Notes: generated from the sequence alone by a model not told the origin. 64,000 bases of DNA from Warburgia ugandensis (GCA_035236585.1 CP141139.1:40991217-41055216); one strand, 5' to 3'; positions 1 to 10,949 are shown, counted from the stretch's first letter. Numbers and translations are program-made.

Positions 1-1398
1 TATTAGGCTTAGGTTATTCCCATTCTCACTCAAGGATAAAGCCAAGTCATGGTTCAACTCCTTGGAGGTAGGTTCCACTAATATATGGGACCAATTGTGT
101 AGGAAGTTTTTGAACAAGTTCTTCCCTGTTCACAAAAAAATGCCCTTTGCTATGAAATTAACAATTTCTAACAAAGGGATGATGAATAATATTATGAATG
201 TTGAGAACGATAGAATTAATTGCTCTAGAAATGCCCTCATCATTGATTTGAGAAATGGTAGCAGGTTCAATACTTATATGAGGTATTGACACCTCAGAAT
301 AGACAAATGGTAGATGCAGTGAGTGGAGGGACCATCATGTTAAAAGATGAAAGTGAGGCCTGAGAGTTCTTTCAGATACTAATGGATAATTCCTAGTAAT
401 GGGATTACTCCAATAGAAGAGAGAGAAACAATTAGCCTCCAAAGAAAGAGAGCCCATATGAGATAGGATTGCTTATAAATCTATCCCATAAACTTGATTC
501 TGTACTTGAAAGAATGGATAAGTACATTGGAGAGCTAACGAGCTTGAAACTATGTTTCAATCCTTCATGGCTACTATATCTATTAAACCTCCACAAGAGT
601 TTTTTGTTCTCTGTTCTAGCCCAACCCACAGCAGCACGACTTCTCCATCAAATAAAGCACTCAACAATTATCTTATTGAACAAGCGAATGTATTAAATAA
701 ATATCTCAATCCTAACAACAACCCATATACTGGGACCTATAACTTTGAATGGGCTAGGCATCCAAACTTTTCCTGGTCAAAGAATAACTATCAAGAGGGA
801 CCATCTGTGAACCCCCTAACCAAAACTTTCTTAGAGCTATAGTTCCTCAGCATCCACTCAACTTCCAACAACCTTAACACCCAAAGAAACCATCTTTTGA
901 GGAAAAGATCCAGAACATGAATGAAAAATAAAATGAAGACATAAAAAGGGCTTTGAACCAAATGAAAAATGTCAATTCTCAAGCCATAGCCAAAATAGAG
1001 ATGCAGGTTAGCCAATTGTCAGTTGTCAAGTCCATAACCACCCTTAGGGGCAGCCATGAGGTTGACAACAAAGTAGGCAAGCTAAGGAAACAGTAGAGGA
1101 AAAGGAGGCAACTAAAACATATGAGAAATAGAAGAGATAGAAATCTCCAGTGGAACCTATAGTGGAGGCACCCTATGTGCCCAAAACCCCCTTTCCTTAA
1201 TTATTGAACAAGGTTAGAAAGGGAGCAAACTTCAATGAGTTGATGGATGTATTTAAACATGTCAAAATCAACATTCCATTGCTCAGTGCAGTAAAGGATG
1301 TCCTAGCCTATGCCAAGTTCCTAAAAGAGCTCTACACTAGAAAATGAAAGCTAAATGTACTAAAAAGGGCTTTCCACCCTGAGCAGGTGAGCTCTTTG
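1..1398 (+). pseudogene. gag: gag remnant of the Athila/Tat-type element
   Basis: The window opens inside a gypsy gag core: the frame from base 2 reads LRLFPFSLKDKAKSWFNSL, which matches the conserved retrotransposon-gag core, and runs into the open stretch 62-289. Further pieces follow in other frames. Around 690-840 there is a segment with NPYTGTYNFEWARHPNFSW, matching the conserved region after the gag zinc-knuckle area in this lineage. Gag is the nucleocapsid/capsid protein that packages element RNA into cytoplasmic particles. Several frameshifts and stops separate the pieces, and no intact CCHC knuckle was seen. The remnant ends where a solo LTR inserted at 1399; the pol part resumes at 4070. 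Confidence 0.8.
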
Positions 1399-4069
1399 TG
1401 TGACGACCCGGATTTTTCCATGCATTTTTAAATGCAAGATCTAATTTCTAAGGTGGGATGCATCCCTATTTGAAAACCATTTTGTGAAAACCATGCAATG
1501 CAGTAGAAAATCTTTTGTTTTAAACTCATTTTGAAAACCCCGAGTGTCATTTGCTTCACAATAATCAAAGTAGTTTTTGAAAAATCTTTAGAAATCATAA
1601 ATGTTTTTCCCTAGGTCTATCCAGTCACACCACATAATCCAACTGTAAATAAATACAAATACATGTCCAAAGGGTAGAGTGTTTACTTACATGTATAATG
1701 GTCTCCTTTTGATTTACTTGCTCGTAGCACTAACATAGGCATCTTCTACTCGTGAATGGAGCTATCCTGAAAAATGTTATGGATAGGGTGAGTATATACT
1801 ATACTCAGTAGGAGTCTATCACTACTAGTTTTGCAATGCATGCTATGTTTAAAATCGTATGCTCTTTAAAACATGTGCATGTTCGAACAATCATGTTCAA
1901 TATCGATATTAAAAACTACTGTCAAATTGGAATACTGACGACTTAAAGAATAGCATAATCCAAGTCAAAAGTATATATATATATCATAAACATAATGATA
2001 TGCTTAGATGCTCAACTGAATCCAACTCATGGATATCTGGTATGGTCGACCAACCTCATGTCATGCCATATACAATGCAAATAAATCCTCAAACCATAGG
2101 GTCCAACTATGCCTAGGACCTCGCCGCCGTGTGGTCCCCGGGTACCTAGGGACATAGGGTCATATGCCTCCACGGGACATATGACACTTCAACCTAGTTC
2201 CATGACACCAGTGGTAGCCCCCTATACCACATGCAGTCGAAGTAGGGAGATGCCCTTTTTGGGCGTGGTACCCATCCACCTAATAATGGTAGAGGCTGGA
2301 GGCTAACCCAAACCTCTCAGCATAGCGCCCATGAGCTTACCAGCCCAAATCATATACGATCAAACAAGTAAAAACCTCTTTTTCAAAACTTGTCCTCTTT
2401 GCGTCCCTCACAACTGCCCGGCCCTCACAATTGCCTACCCAGCGTCTTTTGGGCTCTCCAACGTCTTTTGGTAACCCTCAAGGACATGTAATTTTTCAAT
2501 AACTCAATGCTCACAAATCATGCAATATATGCAATTGTTTGCAAAGCATGTCTATGCATAATATATTTTTCATATGCATGCTAAATTAAATCATACTAAA
2601 CAAGTCATATAACTTAAACTTACAAAATGCATTCAAAACAATCATGACTCTTTTTAAAAGTCTAGTAGCGATAAAGCACCTACCTCAAAGTCTCCCGGAG
2701 TCGCGTCCTTTATCACTCAACCCGTCCCTCGGTCTTATTTATAAACTCCTAGATATGAATGGATACAAGGAGTCCTTATCAATTTCAATCTATTTAGACA
2801 TTAGATCGCTAGATCTGCCTTTAGGGTCCATGGTCCTTGCCTAATTTATTGTCAGGCTATGTCCTATGATATGGATCTATTATTTCTTGGTTAACTCTGT
2901 AAATTGTCCTCTAATTCTATCCTTATAGTCTCATTAGGTCTGTGTGTCCCAGTTCCCAGGACACCCGTGCATCCTGGTTGAACGGCGACCGCCTCATGTG
3001 TGTGCATGCCCAAAGGTCGTGCCAGGAACCGCGTTTTGCAGTAGCACATGCATGCTCAAGTAACGCGCTATGATGCGCATCATCGCACGGACACACCTTG
3101 TAGCATGGGGCGTCTCAGCTCCCAGGGCACCCCGTGCATCCTGGTCGAGCTAGGACCCATGCCTCATGTCGCGCGCGCACTCAAAGGCCGCACCTGGGAC
3201 AGTGTACACACTGTCGTACGCCTGGAACCCGTGCCAGGGACCCAGTCCTAGGCGCAGGTGGAGCATGGCGTCCCTGGGACGCCTGGTTCGTGCAAGGCCG
3301 GTTGGAACGGGTCTTCGTCTTCTCCGGTCGGAAAAATCGACTGGGAAGGGACCAAATCCAGCATGGATCTGGCCTGGGGGAAGCAAGACGGAGAGAGAAG
3401 AAGGAGGAACAGTTTACTTGGGCAGCCATGGAGCGCCTATTGCCGGTAGTAGAACCCTTGTTCTGGTTTTGAAACCCTTTGTCGTCGGACAACTCGATGA
3501 AGGTAAACTCCCAATGTCGTGCAAGGCCAGAACAAGAGAAGAGAGGGGAATGGGGGGACGGGAATGGCCGGCCTGACTCGGCCTGGCTGTTGCAGGAAAA
3601 TGCAGGGAACTGGGTCTCCGATTCTAGTCGGAAACCCCAGCCCCAATGACTAGAAAAAACCACGTTTTTAGAGAGGGGGAGATGGGGCTTTTTATAGCCC
3701 TACTATGGTGGTGGCAGATTTCTCTAGAAAAATTGGGATTTGAGGGTTTCTGAAGAAATCTAAGGAGGAAGATGATAGGGGGTGCCGTTATCAAAATGGC
3801 CCCTTGCATTTTTCATCTTTTTCGTTTTTCTGTTTAAATTCTAGAACTGCCCATGATCTTTAAACAGTCGTAACTTCTTCATAGGAACTCCGTTTTCGGC
3901 ATTCTTTGAGGCGTTGGATTTCATTTTTCGAGTAGAATCTAATGATACCAAGTTTTCTCACAAATTAGTTCATTTAATATTTTAAATAAAGTAAAACATT
4001 CAACATAGTTTATTCCCCATAAAATGTCCAATTTTTGTTAAAAATAGCGTAAATTGCTCAGGCGTTACA
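1399..4069 (-). mobile_element. solo LTR, gypsy family A subtype A1, 2671 bp
   Basis: It starts TGTGACGACCC and ends GGCGTTACA on the + strand, with an exact 5-bp target duplication ctttg at 1394-1398 and 4070-4074. Orientation is set by comparison with the LTR at 32570-35300, whose matching end lies next to a primer-binding site; by that test this copy reads on the - strand. There is no internal gag/pol, so it is a solo LTR produced by LTR-LTR recombination. The flanking Athila/Tat-type element continues across it. Inside are the family's palindrome cluster (about 1870-1915), a GC-rich block (about 2960-3300) and a - strand TATA box near 3690. ORFs within it look fortuitous. Confidence 0.9.
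3689..3696 (-). promoter_or_regulatory. TATA box of LTR A1 copy
   Basis: TATAAAAA on the - strand, preceded by GGGC and followed by GCCCCATCTCC. The same placement relative to the LTR is seen in the + strand copy at 32969-32976. It is the likely RNA polymerase II core promoter in U3; activity is not shown. Confidence 0.55.
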
Positions 4070-4127
4070 CTTTGGTACAACATAAGACCCCATTGAAGTT
4101 TAGAGACCCAGGGAGTCCTATATTTCT

Positions 4128-4361
4128 TGTATTATTGGAGACCATGTCATAGATAGGGCGTTGTTTGACTTTGGGGCTAGTGTTAACTTGTTGCCATACT
4201 CTGTCTATGAGCAACTAAGGCTCGATGAGCTTAAACCAACTACTACCATGCTACAATTAGGCAATAGATCAAGGAAGATATCATGTGGTTTGGTTGAAGA
4301 TGTGTTGATACAGGTGGGCCAGCTTTATTACCCAGTCAATTTCATTGTATTGGAGACCTAG
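4128..4361 (+). pseudogene. pol: retropepsin (protease) domain of Athila/Tat-type pol
   Basis: From about 4128 the frame reads CIIGDHVIDRALFDFGAS, then NLLPYSVYEQLRLDEL, and ends PVNFIVLET at a TAG (4359-4361). This is the aspartic protease that cleaves the Gag-Pol polyprotein. The catalytic aspartate is in D-F-G-A-S, the variant of D-[TS]-G known in this lineage. The domain is nearly complete, but the frame is closed on both sides. The reading frame is continuous with no stop over about 77 codons, the best-kept part of this element's pol. The upstream gag join is hidden by the solo LTR. Confidence 0.85.
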
Positions 4362-4482
4362 CCTATATTAGATCTTAGCAGTCAGATTCCAGCTGTACTT
4401 GGACATCCATTCCCAGCAACGTCCAATGCCATTATTAACTATAGGAATGATGTAATAAAATTTTCATTTGGAAACATGAAAC

Positions 4483-4695
4483 ATGAAATTTAAGCTTAAT
4501 GTCTTTAATGCCAACCAACAACATTTAGATTTCGATGATTCTTATGAAGTGAATTTAATTGAGGGTCTAATTCATGAAATTCATCCACCACCTTCTATTT
4601 CTGACTCATTAGAGGCTTGTCTCATGTATTTTAATGGAGATTTTGATCTAGACATGTCTATTGAGGAGGTGAAAACCCTTCAGAGGTTGCTCTAA
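4483..4695 (+). pseudogene. pol: PR-RT linker segment of Athila/Tat-type pol
   Basis: An open stretch of 70 codons between the protease and RT, with an acidic segment and a Pro-rich HEIHPPPSISD. It fits the poorly conserved linker between PR and RT in this lineage. It could be a chance ORF, but the position and the flanking pol domains favour a pol origin. Stops follow before the RT at about 4990. Confidence 0.5.
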
Positions 4696-4989
4696 TCATG
4701 GATACCTCCAAGTGGGGCCCTTATGTGGAGTCATTCCCTCCTTCAAAGTCTACTCCGTCATCTTTGGCCCCAAAACCCTTGCTTGACAATCTCAAATATT
4801 CTTGTTTAGTTCCATATGAAACATTACCTATTATAATAACATCAAATTTAGATAATGAATAGGCGGGTAAGATTTTATATGTTCTTAAGGAACACAAAAC
4901 ACCTTTTAAGTGGACCACAACAGACATAAAAGGGAATAGTCCAGCCGTGTGCATGCATAGGATATACATGGAAGAAAGTCCTAAACCTT

Positions 4990-5640
4990 CCATAGAAACT
5001 CAAAGATGACTGAATCCCCATGTGAAGGATGTGGTCAAAGATGAAATCCTTAAGCTTCTAGATTTTGTTGTCATATATCCCATCTTTGACAACACTTGGG
5101 TCAGCCTCGTGCAGGTTGCACCCAAGAAATCTAGGGTCATGGTAGTTAAAAATGTGGAACAAGTTAGCATCAACTGTATGACCACTAGGTGGAGAGTGCA
5201 TTGATTATTGAAAACTAAAAGTGGTCATGAGGAAAGACCACTTTTCTCTACCTTTTAGCAATCAAATGCTAGAGAGGTTGGCGGAACATAGTTATTACTA
5301 TTTTTTGGATGATTATTTAGGTTACAACTACATTCCTATAGTACCCAAGGATAAGAAGAAGACCACTTTCACCTACCTTTTTGGGACCTTTGCTTACCAA
5401 TGTATGCCTTTTAGGCTTTGTAATACTCTAGCTACATTTCAAGGGTGTATGTTGAGCATCTTTTCAAATACAGTAGAAAATCTTTTAGAGCTGTTCATAG
5501 ATGACTTCTTGATATTTGGTCATCTTCTGATGAGTGCATACACCATTTGAAGTTGGTTCTTGCAAGGTTTCAGGAGAAAAATCTATTATTGAATGGGAAA
5601 AAGTGCCATGTTATAGCACAAAGTGGGATAGTGCTAGGCC
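4990..5640 (+). pseudogene. pol: reverse transcriptase domain of Athila/Tat-type pol
   Basis: RT remnant in several frames. The frame at 5022 reads VKDEILKLLDFVVIYPIFD, corresponding to the 'V.KEI.KLLDAGIIYPISD' segment; later come the IDYRKL region (degenerate), FLDDYLGYNYIPI (consensus FLDGYSGYNQI), TFTYLFGTFAYQCMPFRLCN and FIDDFLIFG (catalytic [YF]xDD kept). It copies element RNA to DNA in the cytoplasmic particle. At least two frameshifts or stops (near 5200 and 5550) break it. The downstream palm/thumb part (near 5580-5700) is decayed. Confidence 0.85.
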
Positions 5641-5714
5641 ACATTATATCACCCAAATGGGATAGAAGTCAATAAGGCTAAAGTGTATTTAATACCAACC
5701 TTCCTTCACCAAGA

Positions 5715-6276
5715 ATGGTGAAAGAAGTTTTCTCCTTTCCAAGGTATGCTAGCTTCGATAGAAGATTCATCAAGGATTTTAACAAAATTTCCACGCCCCT
5801 ATGTAATTTACTAACAAAGAAAGACACTTTCAACTTTCATGAAAACTTTAAGAAAGTATTTAAGCAGCTAAAGGCTAAGTTGACTTCTACACCCATTGTC
5901 CTACCACCTAATGTATGATGCATCGAATTATGCTATTGGAGATGTTTTGGGGTAGTGCATTGACAAACTTCTCCATGTGATATACTATGCTAGTAAAACA
6001 TTGTTAGCTGTAGTGTTTGCTCTAGATAAGTTTAGATCTTACTTGTTAAGGTCTAAAGTTATAGTATACTAGGATTATATGGCTTTAAAGTACCTCCTTT
6101 TTAAAAAGGATGTAAAACCTAGATTGATATGTTGGATACTACTACTACAAGAGTTTGACTTAGAAATTCAGGACAAGAAAGGTTCTAACAATTTTGTAGT
6201 AGATGACTTATCCCTATTGGTGGTGGATCACACTAGTGATAATGTGCCTATAGCTGAATCCTTTTCGGATGAATAG
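5715..6276 (+). pseudogene. pol: RNase H region of Athila/Tat-type pol
   Basis: After the RT the text FIKDFNKISTPLCNLLTKK marks the RT-RH connection, followed by a decayed ASNYAIG segment (RNase H start) near 5920-5940. Then YYASKTL and LLAVVFALDKFRSYL appear; the usual ~15-residue segment between these two is missing, so there is a short internal deletion near 6000. The end reads [20 protein letters not shown], the conserved end of the RH domain. RNase H removes the RNA template during reverse transcription. Frameshifts and stops near 5925-6075 inactivate it. Confidence 0.8.
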
Positions 6277-6377
6277 TTACTGCACATTTCCCAATTACCT
6301 TGGTATGGTGATATGGTAAATTATCTTATTTCATGACAAATGCCCAAACATTGGAAAAAACAAGATAGGAAAAGATT

Positions 6378-6637
6378 TTGACCAAGGTTAAATACTTTAT
6401 CTGGGATGACCAGTACTTGTTAAAGTACTATCCTGATCAGGTTATAAGGAGATGTGTTTCGAATAGTGAGCATAGTAAGATCATCTCCTTTTGTCATGAT
6501 CATGCATGGAAGGGCGGCTATTTAACGTTTAGAAAGATAGCTGCAAAAATTTGCAATGTGGTTTTTACTGGCTCACATTTTTAAAGACTCACATGCTTAC
6601 TCCACATCATGTGTGGGGTGTAAAAGGTTAGGTAGTC
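6378..6637 (+). pseudogene. pol: integrase N-terminal zinc domain, cut by nested element
   Basis: Reads HSKIISFCHDHAWKGGYLTF, then a frameshift, then FKDSHAYSTSCVGCKRLG. This is the integrase HHCC zinc domain; H-x-H and the C-x2-C pair are visible. Integrase text stops at about 6637, where sequence matching the middle of the LTR at 12677-14594 begins. The integrase resumes at 14595 in the catalytic core. About 100 residues that should lie between (the start of the DDE core) are absent, so the left junction of the nested element has a deletion. Confidence 0.8.
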
Positions 6638-8123
6638 TAGGGAAGGGGGTTTTAGTTCTAGTTTGTTTTTCCCTTGCCTTCCATACTTTATCTTCATGTT
6701 TTCCTGTTCTTTCCATATTCATTCTGTTCATCATTGTTTTTTTTTGTTTCCTGTTCTAACAGAAGTCCTTCGCTCCATCTTTCAATATCCTTCACGTCCC
6801 TCCTCTCTTACCTTGCTTCCTTCTTCTCCTTTCTCCTCTTATACTCTTTCCCTCTCTCAGCTTTTTCTTCGTACTTACCCGATCTACTAGAATTGCCTCT
6901 CTTCTTTTGTTCACCGTATCAGCCCACCCTTAATCACAACCAGCATCCACTACTACACCACCCTTTATCTTCTCTTCCACCATCGTATCCAACCCTTCCA
7001 CTAGTCACACGCCCAAATCTCCCATCATCTTCTTCACTTCAGCCCTCCACCTGATGCCTTTGTCATCTTCACCGGTCAAAGATAAAGCCCTGATTATTTT
7101 TGCCTCCAGCCTGCTTAGCAGGCGTCATTTTCCTATGCCTAGATCACCTCTTCTAGTACCAGTACTTGCCCCAGCTGTCATTTTTCTCTCCCCTATCCTC
7201 CATCTTCACTGTCAGTTTACTCTGCTCCAAGGAGTCGTGCAACACCCATCATTCCTAATGCACTGCCTCTATTCCAGACGATGACTAGATTTGGTGGACC
7301 TCTGCTTCAGACGCCACAGCCATCAGACCAAGCATCTGCACATCTCTAGCCAAAGTCATCTTCTCCAGTGGATTTTGCTGTTTACGAGAGTTTTTGGGCA
7401 GTTTCAGATAAAATTCCAGATTTACCCTTGAAGAATAATTCAATTTACATTTATTATCCCATTCTTATTCTGATTTTTGTTATTCTATTTTGAGTTATTC
7501 ACATTTTGTCTTATTTCATTACTGTTTAATTCAATTAACGGTTCTAGATTAACTATGGATGATCTTTAATTTCTTATTTATTTTAATTCTGAATTTCAAT
7601 AAAATTTTAGGGCATGTTCTTAGGATAGATTCCAGTGTAATTACCATTCTTGATCTTCATTTTGGATTATGAAAACAGATCTAAGTCATTAATCATGAAA
7701 TTATTTAATTTGATTAGATCTCTAAGAATTTGATGAATCTGACTAATTCATCCATCAGATCACTAATCAAGGGCATATTGAATATAGTTATGGAGTTTGA
7801 TCAACGTTTTTAATGCTAGAAATTAGGAAATTGAATAGTAATTAAGCTAGGAAATTAGATTTTCTTAATTTTTCTAGTTTTAGTTTTAATTAAGATTTTA
7901 GTGGTTCTTTTCCTATTATTCCTAAAATTAAACTTCTGAAATTTCATTGGCAAGCTAAATCTGAAGTTTAAATTTTTTTTTGTTAATTTTTTGTCATTTG
8001 ATTGAATTTTAAATAATTAAATTTTATTAAAAACTCCAAAATTCTAAAACGAGTCCTTGTGGGATCGACCCATATTTGCATAGCTATACTATAATAGCCC
8101 GTGTACTTGTGAAAACATCAACA
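6637..8123 (+). repeat. 5' LTR of nested element, first ~430 bp missing
   Basis: Similar to 13107-14594 along its length (for example CTAGGGAAGG at the start and CAATTAACGGTTCTGG-like text inside), ending GAAAACATCAACA. The 3' copy has about 430 more bases on its left, including the TATA box at 13083, so this copy lost its promoter. ORFs here (such as Ser/Leu/Pro-rich ones at 6663-7284) reflect CT-rich LTR sequence and are not counted as genes. Confidence 0.85.
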
Positions 8124-8125
8124 AG

Positions 8126-8146
8126 TTTTTGGCACCATTGTTGAGG
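8126..8146 (+). promoter_or_regulatory. primer-binding site of nested element
   Basis: Just after the LTR end comes TTTTTGGCACCATTGTTGAG, close to the TTTGGCGCCGTTGCCGGG-type site known from Athila/Tat elements and other plant gypsy elements of that clade. The mismatches look like C-to-T or G-to-A changes. It would prime minus-strand DNA synthesis from a tRNA. The exact tRNA is not determined. Confidence 0.7.
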
Positions 8147-8730
8147 ACTTGTGAAGGAGTTATTATAAAATTTAATTAAAAATTAAAAAAATTAAAAAAA
8201 TTAAAATTTTTTAAAAAATTCCAGAAAAATAAAAAATTATAAGAATTGCATAGTTTTAGCATTTTTTGTAATTTTAGGTGCATTTTTCAAATTTTTTTAG
8301 TGCAGAACCACTTAATTTCCTAAAATTGGTATTTATTTCTAATTTTCTTTTTCAAGAAAATAGGAAAGTGGAGAAAATTGGCAAGAAAATCTTCATCACA
8401 TGAAAAATTTTCCTACTTTCCTAGAATAGGATTTCTTTTTCCTTTTGAGTGAAGCTTGCAATGAGGATCCTTGTAAATTGCAATTTCCATTTTCATTTTA
8501 AAGGGTTGTATAATACAGGGCAAGTGTGGGATAAGGTGGCTCACAATTGATTTTCATCAGAAACCCCACTATAAGTTTTCTCACTCATTTAATTCCTAGA
8601 TTAGGGTTTGCATTGTTTGGTAGTGTAAATCATATAGAAAGCATCCTCTTATAATTGTTGCATTTTTAGGTTTTTGCATTAGTTCATTGCTTTTCATTGT
8701 ATCTTAGGACACGGTTAATACTTTAAGGTG

Positions 8731-8754
8731 ATATATATATATATATATATATAT
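8731..8754. repeat. (AT)12 microsatellite
   Basis: Uninterrupted AT dinucleotide run in the leader of the nested element. Other AT runs are at about 52406-52432, 54582-54598 and 56876-56898. Confidence 0.95.
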
Positions 8755-8755
8755 G

Positions 8756-9190
8756 CTGATTGAACTGCCATGGAGTGTGGAATTAGTTAGTAAGGACGCC
8801 CTACCCCCATAAGATCAAGGGTGGATTTCATCACTAATCCTTGGCCCACCTAGGATAATCACCTCAAGTGCGGTACCCTAACCTTCAATCAAATTAAAAT
8901 CAATCAGAAGAGACCTATAGGGCCATCACATGCTCGTAGGACCCTCTTGCTAAGACGCAATTTATTGTCCCTCCAGTGGCTTTTGAGCATTGTGGTTATT
9001 GAGGGTTGTCTAATAGAGCCTCGCTCTTCCTTCACCTCCTGTTGACATTTGTGAGGTTTAAACACCTTCTTACATGAGGGTTGTATTAACCACCTTGCAC
9101 AGAACCTAACTGGTAAGCAATAATCAAATATAAAGAAGAGGAGGAGCGCTAGAGTAGGCTAATTAAAAGCATTGTCCCCACACAAATTCA
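8756..9190 (+). other. leader module shared with family-B LTRs
   Basis: Non-coding stretch in the leader of the nested element that is similar, in the same order, to about 60620-61060 in the family-B LTR (and inverted at about 29460-29910). Best block: 9003-9060 against 60860-60917, containing GAGCCTCGCTCTTCC and GTTGACATTTGTGAGGT-type text. The reading frame is not conserved between copies, so it is probably not coding. It may be a shared cis element or an older repeat captured by both. Confidence 0.6.
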
Positions 9191-9348
9191 AGAAATACGA
9201 TATGCTGCTTATTAGCCTCCAGGATTATATTGTGTCCTTTGTTTGTGCATCTTTCTAGGAAGTTAGGTTGCATCATGTAGGTTAGTTTCATCTTAAAAAA
9301 AAAAGAGCCTATTAAGAAGGGGATAGACTTCATAGATTGGATGCATAG

Positions 9349-10437
9349 ATGGATCGGTTAGATATTATGGAAAGTCAATTGCTTAGGCTAATAGCTTCTA
9401 AGCAAGTTGCACCACAACCTCAATATCATAATGACTATACCCATTCGGAGCATCCCTATTCCACTCCTTCCTAGCCCTAATCAAGCTCCACATACAATGA
9501 ATATTATCAGGAGGCAGTGGATGCACCTAATGCATTCACATACCCTAGTAATTTTTATTTTGAGACAAATTATCAAGACTCTAATAGATGGGCTAGGCAT
9601 CATGAACAACCATGGTCTCAAGATTACGAATATCAGGAAGAACCACAATGGTCTCACCCTAGTCAACACTACCATGATTATTCCGAACATCAAGGTCAAC
9701 CATCATGTGTTCAGCCTGCTCAGTCCTTTTTCAATACCCCAATGCCATAACAACACCAACCTTATGAGTCATTTCCTCTATGGGAAGAACCATTATTAGA
9801 AGAAAATATGTAGCATATGTGTGAATTAATAGCACAAGGGAATAAGAAATTAAGACAAATGATGGAGGATTTCACTAAGGAAATAAATCAAGGGAGGGAG
9901 GAATTTGAGGAAAAACTGAAACAAATTAGGGGGAATACAGAGCCATTTATTCTTAACACTAGGATGGAAATTTCCTATGATCCTTATGAGCCACAAATTT
10001 TACAACCATCCTTAGAAATCTCCAACTTAGATATACTTGCGCCATGTCCTGATTTTGATTATGAAGAGACGTCCATTGACGAAGAGAGTCAAACTTCAGA
10101 CAAATCCAACCCTAATTCCTTAGATGCATGTCCCACCTATTTGTATGACTCTGATAAAGATACATCTATTGAGGAAATGCCTGAGTTGTTGGATATTGTG
10201 CCTCTGATGGACACTTCTAGATGGCAAGCCAGGGTAGATACTCCTATAAAGCATGAAATTCGGATTATGCCTTTCAATGTAGAAGGTGTACCTGATTGGG
10301 ACCTAGCAGCCTTATTTGAACAAACAATAGATAATATAGGCCCAATTGCTACTGTACATGTGTTTAAAGCAGAGTCAATTGATATGCATCAACCTACTCT
10401 ATGGTACACATCAGAAGATAACCGGGGTTTAAGCTAA
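9349..10437 (+). pseudogene. single ORF of the nested element, Gln/Tyr-rich then coiled/acidic, 4 stops
   Basis: One frame runs from ATG 9349 to TAA 10435-10437 (363 codons including the terminal stop) with only four internal stops: 9472 TAG, 9478 TAA, 9748 TAA, 9811 TAG. There is no frameshift. Residues about 55-130 are rich in Gln, His, Tyr and Pro (for example RWARHHEQPWSQDYEYQEEP); about 155-195 are charged and helical with likely coiled-coil (NKKLRQMMEDFTKEINQGRE); 200-300 are acidic. The longest open part is 9817-10437 (206 codons). No CCHC knuckle, protease or RT is present. It sits where gag would be, so a Gag-like structural protein is a guess only. All four stops are explained by CAG/CAA to TAG/TAA changes. 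Confidence 0.6.
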
Positions 10438-10949
10438 ATCTTGTCCCCACCTCGAGTAATACAAGAACAACCTATTAGAGAAGGCAGAGTCACGTTATTA
10501 CCCTAGTTTAGGACAATGATAGGGACACGGAGGAAAAAGATAAACTAAATAGAATATCATTATTATCCCTCAATTTGGTCCAGACAAAGACTGTTTGTCA
10601 CCATATGGTCCAAGGAAATACATGATAGTTCATGCAATCATTGTGTTACCCTCACCCCAATTTTTGAGGAGCAGCAATTATATTGACTATTATGAAATAT
10701 TGAAGATGGAGGATCATCAATATGGTCCCACTACCTTCACAATTACGGTGATCTATTGTATTATATTCATATCACCACCTAAAGTTTCAAGGTGGAGGCC
10801 ATATATGGATTACCATGAAATTTTGAAGTGGCGTGAGAAATCTCACTATTTCATCTTAGGGTTGGGCTTAGGACAAATAAAGCTCAGCTAGTTAGCTCTA
10901 GTTTTAGAAAGTTAGGTTAGGTAATGTCTAGCTAAAGACATTAAACATA
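10438..10949 (+). other. possible decayed downstream part of the nested element's ORF
   Basis: After the ORF stop, an open stretch at 10595-10891 (98 codons) contains two similar short blocks, YIDYYEILK and YMDYHEILK, about 45 residues apart. That suggests an internal protein repeat from a once longer ORF. No known domain is recognised. It could equally be chance. Confidence 0.3.

Noticed and set aside
3134-3663. Overlapping ORFs up to 160 codons on both strands
   Set aside because: They fall in the GC-rich block of a solo LTR where stops are rare by composition; related LTRs do not keep the frames.
6663-7284. Several Ser/Pro/Leu-rich ORFs (also at 13100-13881)
   Set aside because: They lie in the CT-rich part of the nested element's two LTRs, are in different frames, and appear in both copies only because the DNA is repeated.
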